Source: Eudromia elegans (Eukaryota > Chordata > Aves > Tinamiformes > Tinamidae). Taken from it: a stretch of DNA of 64,000 nucleotides. The stretch is taken from contig PTEX01000481.1 in the NCBI GenBank assembly GCA_003342815.1, positions 63,551 through 127,550 of the forward strand, given 5' to 3'. A model generated the notes under the pieces. It was not told where the DNA came from. It ran no database searches and saw nothing but the letters and a program-made list of their open reading frames with translations. Below, one piece after another: positions 1-50,404 of the stretch (within the stretch, counting starts at the first letter, position 1; the number at the start of each line of letters is the position of its first letter). The position numbers and the translations under genes are program-made.

Positions 1-311
1 TGCTTCAGTAGGGGATGTGAATTACCACCCAAAAGTGTAGGCCAGGGTATCATGAGATTCCAAACAGAGATATTAGCTCTCTAAGGTGATGTCGGAGTAG
101 ATTTCAGGTTTCCTAGGTAATCTGCTAGGGTGCTGGAAACAAGCCATTTCAATGAAGCAACTGCTCTCTGTTTGCCTCTGGGAACTGTGACCTTAAATAG
201 CACTGAACAAGGTGGCTCTTGTGAGCTTGTGCTTGGCACTGGTCTCCTTGGCCTCTGCTCAGTGCGGTACTAATTTTCAGTGAGGTCTGATGTGCTGCTT
301 TGTGTTTGCAG

Positions 312-3300
312 ATGGCAGTCCTGGAAATACAGGGTAATGGAGAATCGTCTTATGTGCCCCAGGAGGCCATTAACAGTGCCATCCAGCTGCTGGAGGACCC
401 CCTGCAGAGGGTGAGTGTGCAAGGATCGGTGCTCTTGTAGGTCCCTGGCCTTGTGCATGGTCTCATGCTATTTTGGTCTTGCAGGAGTTCATTCAGAAGT
501 GTCTGGAACTGGACCCTGGCAGGCGTCCCACTGCCCGGGAGCTCCTTTTTCATCAGGCATTGTTTGAGGTGCCATCGCTGAAGCTCCTGGCAGCTCACTG
601 TATTGTTGGGCATCAACGTGAGTATGGGGTCCTTGTGTCCTGCAGAGCTCCCCTAAACTGTCACTACAGCTTTCCATCCTGGGAAGCAACGCTTTAGTGC
701 CAGTCTCTGCATGCCAGGGGCCTGTGAAACAGAACTGCAGCTGATGCGAGGGAAAGCAGCTTGCTTTCCTTAGAATCAGAAAGGAGTTGCAGTAACTCAA
801 GTCCCTTTCCCCCCCCCCCCCCCATATATATATTTTTTTTAAATAGATATGATTCCTGAAAACGCCTTAGAGGAAATGACCAAAAACCTTGATATGAGTG
901 CAGTGCTTGCTGAGATTAACCATCCTGAAAGAGAAGGAATCAAAATGATGTGAGTACTCTGTAGCTTGTCGGGAGGGGACTGCTCAGGTGCACGTAAGAA
1001 GGGACTCCAGGACATTGGGGTGAACACTGAAGGATCTGCAGTCTGTGTGTGACCGTCCCCTTCTGTCATTCCTTTCCGAAGAACTGGGTGGGGAGGAAGA
1101 AGTTGGCAGCACTGTTGGTAAAAGAGTGAGCTATGCCTGTGCCCGAGGAGTTCTGTGGAGGGTAACTGTCTGGAGAAAGACCATGCACTGATGTTACGTG
1201 AACAGGTTCCAGACATTTGAGATGTGAAGCATGCCGCAGACAGAGGGCAGGGGTATTGGACTGTACTATACTACGAGTATCTTCAGAAAAACTTGGCAAA
1301 ATGTTTTGGGGAAGGCGCTTGGACTGCTCACTTTTAAAACGTGGTTTGACACATTGGATAAATGTTTCACAAGGTTAACAGAGCAGCTTGTTTTACAAAG
1401 TGCAGTGGGAGAGACTGTAACATGCAGCAGTTGCTGAGCACCGAGGTGGCTCTTTAGAAGAGTGATCGTAACACAGAGGAGAAGCAAGCAGCGTGACAAA
1501 GTGATCGTAAATTTCAGATCCTGAAATCTCAGCTAGCTGAGCGGTTACCTGGAAAGACTGTAAAATTATGGGTGTCATTCCTAAACATGAGCAGGTTGCT
1601 TCTAGGGAGGCCAGTATTCCGGGATGTGCAGGGTGGTGAACAAAAGAATTTTGGAAGGCAAAGAGGAAGCCATTACTGATCTGAGAGGCTAGATGAGCCA
1701 TGGAGATATCTTCTAAAAAATGTTCTGTTCTTCCTAGAGACAGTAGTTAATAGTATTGAATTCTCTTTGGGGATGGGCTTTAATTAAAAGTTCAAAATGG
1801 AGGACAAAGAGTGAACAGACAAAGCCATAGAAGAAGAGTTTCTGCTATCCTGGACTCCAGGGAAATGGTCACTTGACACCTGCCAGCATAGGACCTGCTT
1901 CTCAGTATTCGTACCTGAGAGGTGCTGGAAGAGGAAATAGGAATCATAGAATGCTTAAGGTTGGAAGGGACCTCTAGAGATCATCTAGTCCAACCCCCCT
2001 GCACACGCAGGGTCCTCTATAGCATGGGGCACAGGGTGGTGTCCAGGCGGGTTTTGAAGATCTCCAGAGAAGGAGACTCCACCACCTCTCTGGGCAGCCT
2101 GTTCCAGTGCTCCATCAACCTCACTGTTAAAAAATTCTTTCTCAAGTTCCTGTGGAACTTTTGGTGCCTCAATTTGTGGCCGTTTCCTCTAGTTCTATCA
2201 CTGGCCACCACTGAGAAGAGGCCGGACCCATTCTCCTCACTCCCTNNCTTGAGNTATTNATATACATTAATCAGGTCCCCTCTCAGTCTTCTCTTCTCCA
2301 GGCTGAAGAGGCCCAGCTCTCTCAGCCTTTGCTCATAGGGCAGATGTTCCAGGCCCCTAATCATCTTCGTGGCCCTGNNNNNNNNNNNNNNNNNNNNNNN
2401 NNNNNNNNNNNNNNNNNNNNNNNNNNNNNNNNNNNNNNNNNNNNNNNNNNNNNNNNNNNNNNNNNNNNNNNNNNNNNNNNNNNNNNNNNNNNNNNNNNNN
2501 NNNNNNNNNNNNNNNNNNNNNNNNNNNNNNNNNNNNNNNNNNNNNNNNNNNNNNNNNNNNNNNNNNNNNNNNNNNNNNNNNNNNNNNNNNNNNNNNNNNN
2601 NNNNNNNNNNNNNNNNNNNNNNNNNNNNNNNNNNNNNNNNNNNNNNNNNNNNNNNNNNNNNNNNNNNNNNNNNNNNNNNNNNNNNNNTGCCCAGTTGTCC
2701 AGTCTGTCCAGGTCCCTCTGGATGGCAGCACAGCCCTCAGGGCTATCAGCTATTCCTCCCAGTTTCGTATCATCAGCAAACTTGCTGCGGGAGCACTCCA
2801 TCCCTTCATCCAGGTCGTTAATGAATAAATTGAACAGGACCGGACCGAGGACTGACCCCTGGGGGACACCACTAACCACAGGGAAGCACAGCAATAACTT
2901 GAAATGTCAAAGGATGTGATTTCAAGATGATTCATTGGAGCCCCCCAGAAGCTGAACTCNTGACAAAATTTAAAATCCTGTTTAAAACTGTAACTGTACT
3001 GAAGGATAGGAAGCAACAGATTTTTTTTTGTTGTTGTTTTTTGTTTTAAAAAGGGCTGCAGAGTGGTCTGAGGAGTTCAGGTATGTGTGCAGATTTCACC
3101 TGCTGTGCTGGAACAGCAAAACTGTCAAAAACGTGGCAGGATTTGTGCAATTTGCAGCTTCCTGCTCATCCTTGAAATTCTTCAAAACCTGTAAGACAGT
3201 GGTAAAGGGGAAGATGTTACTGTTCAGCATTCTTGTTGCAACCAGTCTGATTTAAATTGTGGTCAAGTGGATGCTAGGGAGCTGCCTGGACGTGGTAAGG

Positions 3301-5388
3301 AGCAGGGAGCTCCGCCAGGGCAGGGCAGCCCATGGTGTTTGCGCAGGGTGGGATGCCCTCTGCTCTGGGGCTGCCCTTCTCCGCGCTGTGCCAAACCGAT
3401 GGATGCCAGGGACTTGCTCTAGGGGAAGAACAGCCGTTCCTCTGTTTGAGAACGCTGTGGAACCCTGGCAGCATGATGAAAACTCACTACAGTGCAGCTA
3501 CAGCTGAGAGGAAATATCATACCCGAGTGCCAAATAATGGGAGAAAAGGTGGTGCTGTCTGTGTGTAACCTTAAAATGTTACATTTACACTGCAGCATCC
3601 TCTGTGAGCCTTGAGTGAACAGTTTTGGAGCAGATGAGAGAACTGACTTTACCATTTTTACCACACAGAAAAACTATATATTCTTGGAAATGAGAAATAG
3701 GAAATACCACGTGACAGGCTATGGAACAGGAGAGAGGATGAGTGCCTGTTAGTCCCTCTCGAGCAGCAAAGGAGGTGGTCAGTGGAATTAAAGGCTGGAG
3801 AATTGACAACTGATTGATGGGAAGATTTCTGGAACTCGTTACACTAGAGAAACCAAAGACTGAACAAACAATCTGTAAAAAGAGTTACAGGGAGAACAAG
3901 AGTGCCCAGGACAGAACTACATGGGCAGGGCATTAAATTCCGAGATGTCCGTTTTTACTGTTTGTCCATGGTGAGATGGCCAGTCCTGTGGTGCTGTCAG
4001 GTGCTGCAGAGCATCTTGCCCCTGCAGTGCTCAGGGCCCGCTCTCCTTGCTGGATTCTGCATTACAATGCCACACGTGCAGAAGGCGCGAGTCCGTCTCG
4101 CTTGGTGCCTGCCCCTCTCTGTACCTGCCTCCCCAGCCCATGCAGCCAGTCTAGGACACGGGCATGTGGAACTGTCCCCCCCCAAAACTTGAGCGTGTGA
4201 CTGCATGAGCCGACTCCTCACTTCAGTATTTTCTTTCTTGTAGCTTCTCTCAGTCTCCAGCATTAGAGCTGGACAAGTTCCTAGAGGATGTAAGGTAAGA
4301 GGCTCTTCTAAAGGGCATCCTTGCTGCATGTGACACCGGGGAGACTGAGGAGAGGAGTAACTTGGGAGCCTGCCTCTTTCCCGCAGGAACGGCATCTACC
4401 CGCTCACGGCTTTTGGGATGCCGCGTCCCCAGCAGCCCCAGCAGGTGGTAGTGAAGTCGCCCATTGTCCCCCCGTCTGTGAAAACCCCGACTCCAGAGCC
4501 CGCCGAGGTGGAGACGCGCAAGGTGAGAGATGGAAGCAATGCCTCTCTGTGCTCAGGCGGCCAAGCGGCGCCGTGGTGATGCTCATGGGCGTCTGTTCTG
4601 TGCAGGTGGTGCTGATGCAGTGCAACATAGAGTCGGTGGAGGAGGGAGTCAAGCACCACGTACGTTGCCATGCGGCTGAGCAGGCCGTGCAGGGGCTCCA
4701 GGGGGGCGCAGGCTGTCTGAGGGTGGCGGGGCTTGGAGACCAAGCCAGGGGCCTGCAGTGGCCCCTGCACCGCGGAGTGGCCTCGGGGCCCGTGGTCGCA
4801 CAGCGGTGCTGCCGGTTCCTGTTCGGAGCTGCACAGCCCGTGCTCTGGGCTGGGACTCTGCAGAGGGAGGGCTCCCACCTTGGTGGGGATTTGGGGGTCT
4901 TCCTGGCCACTTGTGGCAGCCTGCAGGGCTGCAGCTACTCATGGGCGCTCATGTGCTTCCAGTTAACGCTGCTGCTGAAACTGGAAGACAAGTTGAATCG
5001 ACACTTGAGCTGTGACCTGCAGCCCAGTAAGTAGCTTTGCATGTCCTTTGGCCCTGGGCTCAGCAATGCTTGCATTTGGCCTTACACCCTTCTGTGTTGC
5101 AGATGACAATATCCAGGAGCTGGCAGCTGAACTGGTCCAGCTTGGGTTCATCAGTGAGGTGAGCAGGGCTGGGGCAGAGCTCCATATTGCTCTTCCCCAG
5201 GGCCTGTTTGCCCCCATAACCCTGTTCTCCCTGGTGGGGGAAGCCCTGCACTGCGGCAGCATCACCTCACTGTGCCTTGCTCTCCCCAGGCTGACCAGAG
5301 CAGACTCACCTGTTTACTTGAAGAGGCGTTCAGCAAGTTCTACTACACCCGCAACGGGGCCCTCACCGCCGTCACAGTGTCGTCTTAG
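312..5388 (+). CDS. NRBP1: NRBP1, nuclear receptor-binding protein 1, C-terminal nine coding exons (5' part outside window)
   Basis: Pseudokinase adaptor; members of this family act in ubiquitin-ligase and trafficking complexes. Coding exons are 312-410, 485-617, 847-949, 4244-4294, 4387-4522, 4606-4659, 4963-5026, 5103-5158 and 5290-5388. All have GT-AG borders and compatible phases, giving 264 residues and a TAG stop. The second exon holds the end of the kinase-like fold ([20 protein letters not shown]). Next come [20 protein letters not shown], a proline-rich linker ([26 protein letters not shown]), then [18 protein letters not shown] and [15 protein letters not shown], ending in AVTVSS. 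All match remembered vertebrate NRBP1 closely; NRBP2 fits less well. The human protein has about 535 residues, so about half is missing to the left. The 3.3-kb intron 950-4243 carries a CR1 and the N gap. Confidence 0.95.
1943..2882 (-). mobile_element. CR1 LINE, 5'-truncated, in NRBP1 intron (copy A)
   Basis: Reads on the minus strand from [20 protein letters not shown] and FADDTK of the reverse transcriptase to the typical CR1 3' end (plus strand 1943-2010). The N gap 2378-2687 falls inside it. Comparison with the copy at 36150 predicts about 350 missing bases, close to the 310 Ns. The sequence is young-looking and close to copies at 25006 and 36150. Confidence 0.9.
2378..2687. other. Assembly gap, 310 Ns
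   Basis: Run of N within a CR1. Extra single Ns occur just before it (2246-2259) and at 2960, which points to reads from several CR1 copies being merged. Confidence 0.99.
2883..3164. repeat. Non-CR1 segment U, copy A (inverted partner at 24733-25005)
   Basis: About 280 bases lying directly 5' of the truncated CR1 copy A. Nearly the same sequence, reverse complemented, lies 5' of the CR1 at 25006. By eye only a few substitutions and a length change in a T/G run separate them. I do not recognise it as part of CR1 or as a known repeat. Beyond 3164 the two loci diverge. Confidence 0.85.
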
Positions 5389-6200
5389 CAGCCCTTGGCC
5401 CCCGGGCGGCCGGTGCGGCTTTGTTGCCTCTGCCCCCTCTGTGTCTCTCCATCACCGTAGGGCACCAGCAAGCCCCAGCTGCAGCGCTTGGAAGCTCATC
5501 CTGCATGTGCCGTGGCTGGGCCCAGCGACAATCCTCCCTGCCCGCCTATTAAAGGGGACTTTGCGCGTCAGTATTATTTCCAGCCCTGTTTCTATTGGGA
5601 TTCTGCCAGGTGGTGCCGGGGAGCCGGGTCCTGGCAGGGGCTGTTGTGTAGCCCTGTTCATGTGCATGGAGTTTGTTTTGTTTGAATTGTACAAAGTGTC
5701 TTTTGCACAGCACAGTTTTTTTTTTTTTTTTTTAATTAAAGGTAAGCGGGGGGAGGGGGCGCGGTCTGCTGGCCCCTGCCCCTTTGTGCCCCACTCTGCA
5801 ACGGCCGTTGGCAACTCACTCCCCACTCCGGGCTGGCGGGCGGGGATCGGGCTCCTCAGCTGCCCCCAGCCCGCCCGCCCCACTGCTCCCGCGCCCGCAC
5901 TTTGTTTACTGGTTTTGCACAGCCCTGGAGCCGGCCGGGGGCAGCGGGAGCCCGAGGGGCCGCGCTAGGCAGGAGAACGGGGGCCCCTGCGCCCTCCGCC
6001 CTCACCCCGCCCGCCTCTGCTGCCCCGCGGCATCTCAGACCCCTGGGCCCGTCCCGGGGCTGCGCAGAGGGGCCCGTCCCGGGGCGGAGGGGGGTGCGTA
6101 GGGGCTGAGCCAGCGGCCCCCGTCCCGCCCTCCCTGCCCCGTCTCCGGGCTCGGTCCTGCCCCCGCATCTCATTTCTTATCATTTCCTATTTTTAATAAA
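5389..6200 (+). other. NRBP1: NRBP1 3' UTR with candidate poly(A) signals
   Basis: After the NRBP1 stop there are three possible poly(A) signals: ATTAAA at 5548-5553, ATTAAA at 5735-5740 just after a long T run, and AATAAA at 6195-6200. From about 5750 on the DNA is very GC- and CpG-rich, which suits the promoter of KRTCAP3. The last signal lies only 105 bases before the KRTCAP3 ATG, so if it is used the NRBP1 mRNA overlaps that promoter. Which site is used cannot be told from sequence alone. Confidence 0.5.
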
Positions 6201-6304
6201 CTGTTTTGTACAGACGTGAGTGCCGCCTCTTTCCGGGAGCGGGGCCGGGCGGGGGCGGCGCGGGCTCCGCCTCGGGGCGGGCCCGCGCGNCGGCGGCGGC
6301 GGCC
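5850..6304 (+). promoter_or_regulatory. KRTCAP3: CpG-rich promoter region of KRTCAP3
   Basis: The stretch between the NRBP1 3' UTR and the KRTCAP3 ATG is dense in CpG and G/C runs, and this continues through exon 1 and into intron 1. No clear TATA box is seen. It overlaps the distal NRBP1 3' UTR, so the transcription start cannot be placed exactly. Confidence 0.5.
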
Positions 6305-8108
6305 ATGGGCGGCGGGCGCGGGGGGCGGTGGCGCCCCGGGCCGGGGGAGTCGCGGCGGCTGCGGCGCGCGGGGCTGGCGCTTCTTGTGCTCGGCCACGGC
6401 AGCCTGGTGCTGGGCGCCATCGTGCACGGCTCCGTGCTGCGGCACGTGGCCGGCACCGACCGCGCCGGCACCCCCGAGTACGCGGTGGCCAACGTGGTAT
6501 CCGTGGTGTCGGGACTGCTGGTGAGAACGGCGGGGCAGGGGGCCCGGGCCGGGGGCAGCCGGGCGGGCGGAGCGGGGGCGGCGCTGCCCGCAGTGAGCGC
6601 CGGTCTCTCCCTGCAGAGCATCGCCGCGGGAATCGTCTCCATCCTGGTGTCCAACGACCTGTCCCGGACGTCTCTGGTGAGTGTGGGGCCGCGGCCGAGC
6701 GGAGCCGAGAGGAGCAGAGCGCAAGGACCGGCGCGNGGCCCAGGCCCGGCCGCCTGCCGCTCCCCTGGACCTTGTCCCTGGCAGCTCCTTCCGCCTCCGG
6801 CACCTCACAGGTGGCAGGTGGCTTCCAACTGCGCGCAGCATGTGGGCAGTGGTCTGGAGACAGGAGGGCAAAACCCACAGCCAGGATGGGCAGCATCTTC
6901 GGGAGCTGCCCAGACCAGCCATGCCTGGAGCTGCTGCAGAGCTGGGGCTGCAGCCTGAGGGAGGGGACTGCCCAGCAGTGCTGGAGGTACCGGAGAGGCA
7001 AAGGATGCAAGAGCCTGTGAGAGCCTGGGCAAAGCAGTGCCAGGGGGCAGGAGGTTGCTGTGTTTGCCCACAGAGGCCTCAACCAAGCCCCAGGCAGCCC
7101 TATTTCCCTGCACTGTGGCCACAGAGGGGCAGATGTGCCTGGCCCCCAGGCAGCGGCAGGATAGGCTCTGGCTGCGCTGTGCTCATGTTCACCCTTGCTC
7201 AGCACCAATGTGTCTCCTTGTTGCTTGCAGCACTGGGCCCTGCTGAGCGTGTCCCTCCTGAACAGCCTGCTGTCCACTGCATGCAGCGTGGGCCTGGCGC
7301 TGGCCATTGCCCTCACCGTTCGCAGCCGGGGAATGCGGCTGGTCATGGGCTGCAACAGCGCTGCGCTGCCTGCTGATGCTCGTGCAGCCATCGCCACCAA
7401 CGACTGCCCTTTCAACACCACGCGGATCTACGTGAGTCTGTGGGGCAGTGGGTGCCAGACTCTGCCTTTGGCTGCTGCCCATGGCCCACGGGACCCTGGC
7501 CTCTGCTCTGCAGGACACAGCTCTTGCGCTCTGGTCCCTCTCCCTGGTGCTGGCAGCTGCGGAGGCTGTGCTGTCTGGCAGATGCTCTTGGATGGCCTTG
7601 ATCCTGCAGGGCATCAGGCCGTGCGCATGGGCCTCCCTCAGCAAGCAGGTATGCCGGCCACAGCGCTTGCCACATTCCCAGCTTTGCCTTCAGCTGCAGC
7701 TGGAAGGTGCTGGTTTTGCCAGGCCTCTTGCACTGTGCAGGTGACTCGGCCGCCAGCGGCATGCTGGGCATGGTGGCCCATTTCGAGGGCTCTGTGGCCC
7801 TCCCGGCAATGCTACAGCACTGGCTGAGCCCCTTCTGCACAAACCTGGCCCAGTGCTGGTGCCCTTTAGCTTGGGCACGGAGGGATCCGCTCTCCGTGCA
7901 GCCCGATGGCCTAGTCTGTTCAGTCCCACTGCCTTGCATGGCTCTCCAGCCCACCTCGAGCTGCTTGCACACCCAGTGCACCTTCCTTTTACTGTGCACA
8001 GTCTTTCAGAGTCGCTTTCTCCTCTAGCTGCCTAAGCCAGGTACGACGGAGGAGGCTCCACGTGAGACGCGACAGCTGCTGAGAGGACTGGCTGATTCCT
8101 GGGTATAG
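6305..8108 (+). CDS. KRTCAP3: KRTCAP3, keratinocyte-associated protein 3, complete, 5 exons
   Basis: Small four-pass membrane protein of poorly known function. Exons are 6305-6520, 6617-6676, 7231-7431, 7514-7648 and 8028-8108, all in phase 0, giving 230 residues (human about 240). The ATG sits in a strong Kozak context (GCGGCCATGG). Hydrophobic segments lie at about residues 23-45, 58-92, 93-122 and 160-183. Family hallmarks include [45 protein letters not shown] and the C-terminal ending SWV, which also ends the human protein. That ending, with the acceptor at 8021-8027, fixes the last exon. An alternative reading at 7741 after another AG gives no family match. N bases lie at 6290 (5' UTR) and in an intron, not in codons. 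Confidence 0.9.
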
Positions 8109-8616
8109 CTGGAGGGGTGAGTGCAGCACATGGGCCATGCCCAGGGCAGTGGTGGCCTCTGCTTTGGCTTGTGGGCTAGGGGAGCTCTGTCAGGAGGCCC
8201 CTGCCAGACCAGGCCCCGTGAGAAGTTCCCAAAGAGGGTGTGACCCACCTCATTTCTCCAACACACACCCCAGGGCCAGGCCAGTGGGGCAGCCTGCGCT
8301 CACACGCTGTGTCCCTGCAAGTGCTGCTGGAGGAGGAGGCGGCCCCAGAAGGGTGAGGCTGCCACCCCAGATGCAGCATGGGCAGGGAAGCTGCAGGAGC
8401 AGCGTGTGTGGCCCTCTCCCTTCCCGGACAAGCTGCCCGGAGGCACTGNCACCTTCCTCAGCCATAGCTACAAGGACCTTCGCAGGGCACTGGGCGGGGC
8501 TCATTCCTGCAGGAGTGGCTGACTGGCAGGCAGAAGCGCCTGGGGCCTGGCTGTGCTCAGGTGGGGTCCATGGCTCCTGCTGGCCCAGCACGATGCTGCT
8601 GATGGGTCCTCAGGTA

Positions 8617-8622
8617 AATAAA
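8617..8622 (+). terminator. KRTCAP3: Poly(A) signal AATAAA, likely KRTCAP3
   Basis: AATAAA about 510 bases after the KRTCAP3 stop. The interval 8109-8616 has no other recognisable gene and is taken as its 3' UTR. IFT172 ends on the other strand at 8850, so the two genes meet tail to tail with about 230 bases between signals. Confidence 0.6.
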
Positions 8623-8849
8623 GATTGGATTTCCATACTGGCTGCTGCGTGTGGCTGCCCCCATGGTGAATGGAAGGACATCAGGGCGGTAGCCAAGTCC
8701 CTCTTCCTGCTGTCCCTGCTGGGAGCCAGGGTCCCACTGCACCCATTGTGGTGGAGGCCACATATTTGGCACAGGAGAAGCAGCACAGTGAAGGCTATAA
8801 CCCAGTGCCCTGGGAGCTACGGACAGGAGCTCAGTAGGGTTCGGATGTC

Positions 8850-8855
8850 TTTATT
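8850..8855 (-). terminator. IFT172: Poly(A) signal of IFT172
   Basis: TTTATT on the plus strand, AATAAA on the minus strand, 64 bases beyond the IFT172 stop codon. The short 3' UTR is 8856-8918. Confidence 0.8.
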
Positions 8856-8918
8856 GAGGGAGCTATACAGGTAGTGGAAGGGCTGAGCGCTGCCACCAAC
8901 ATGCAGCTGCTACCCTGC

Positions 8919-50182
<41,264 letters not shown>

Positions 50183-50249
50183 CGCGACTGGTACCGAGCA
50201 GCGCCGCCGGGAGCTGCCGCCGCCTCTCCAGCCCAGCTAGGCCGCGCCC

Positions 50250-50262
50250 GTTGCCCGGTAAC
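50250..50262. promoter_or_regulatory. RFX X-box GTTGCCCGGTAAC
   Basis: Perfect palindromic X-box: half-sites GTTGCC and GGTAAC with a one-base spacer. RFX factors bind this motif in ciliary gene promoters, and IFT genes are known targets. It lies 68 bases upstream of the IFT172 ATG and 142 bases upstream of the ATG of the LDLRAP1-like gene. Confidence 0.85.
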
Positions 50263-50275
50263 CCCGGCGCCGCCG

Positions 50276-50283
50276 TGACGTCA
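50276..50283. promoter_or_regulatory. CRE palindrome TGACGTCA
   Basis: Full consensus CREB/ATF site within GTGACGTCAC, 13 bases from the X-box. Spacing and CpG context fit a functional proximal promoter element, but binding is not shown. Confidence 0.7.
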
Positions 50284-50355
50284 CCGCGCCGTCCCGTCCC
50301 GCCCGTGCCGCCACCGCCGCGCTCAGGCAGCGGCCGCGACACCGACATCGGCCCC

Positions 50356-50400
50356 GGCTTGGCTCGGCTCGGCTTGGCTCAGTTCGGCTCGGCTCGGCGC
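50356..50400 (+). repeat. Pentanucleotide repeat (GGCTC)n next to the start codon
   Basis: Nine 5-base units, mostly GGCTC or GGCTT with one AGTTC and a final GGCGC, ending four bases before the ATG of the LDLRAP1-like gene. It is probably in the 5' UTR. Confidence 0.85.
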
Positions 50401-50404
50401 TGCC

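Larger units (their letters stand above)
50183..50404. promoter_or_regulatory. Bidirectional promoter of IFT172 and the LDLRAP1-like gene
   Basis: Only 222 bases separate the two start codons. The stretch is very GC- and CpG-rich and has no clear TATA box, as expected for a divergent CpG-island promoter. It contains an X-box, a CRE and a pentanucleotide repeat, listed separately. Its position makes co-expression of the two genes likely, but this is inference. Confidence 0.85.

Noticed and set aside
2883..3164. Segment U as a coding exon (frame with [20 protein letters not shown])
   Set aside because: No splice sites suit the frame in both copies, the frame is broken by poly-T and Ns, and no protein family is recognised. 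Repeat or duplicated flank is simpler.
4321..4910. Overlapping long frames on both strands
   Set aside because: They are shadows of GC-rich NRBP1 exons and short introns.
5012..5968. Open frame of 318 codons on the plus strand across the end of NRBP1
   Set aside because: It runs through introns with good GT-AG borders and reads the last exon out of frame. The spliced NRBP1 reading explains the conserved parts.
6180..7421. Open frame of 413 codons on the minus strand
   Set aside because: It is the antisense shadow of KRTCAP3 exons and introns in CpG-rich DNA; Arg/Pro/Ala-rich with no family match.
7741..7830. Alternative last exon of KRTCAP3 after the AG at 7740
   Set aside because: The frame [12 protein letters not shown] has no likeness to the family, while the exon at 8028 ends in SWV like the human protein.
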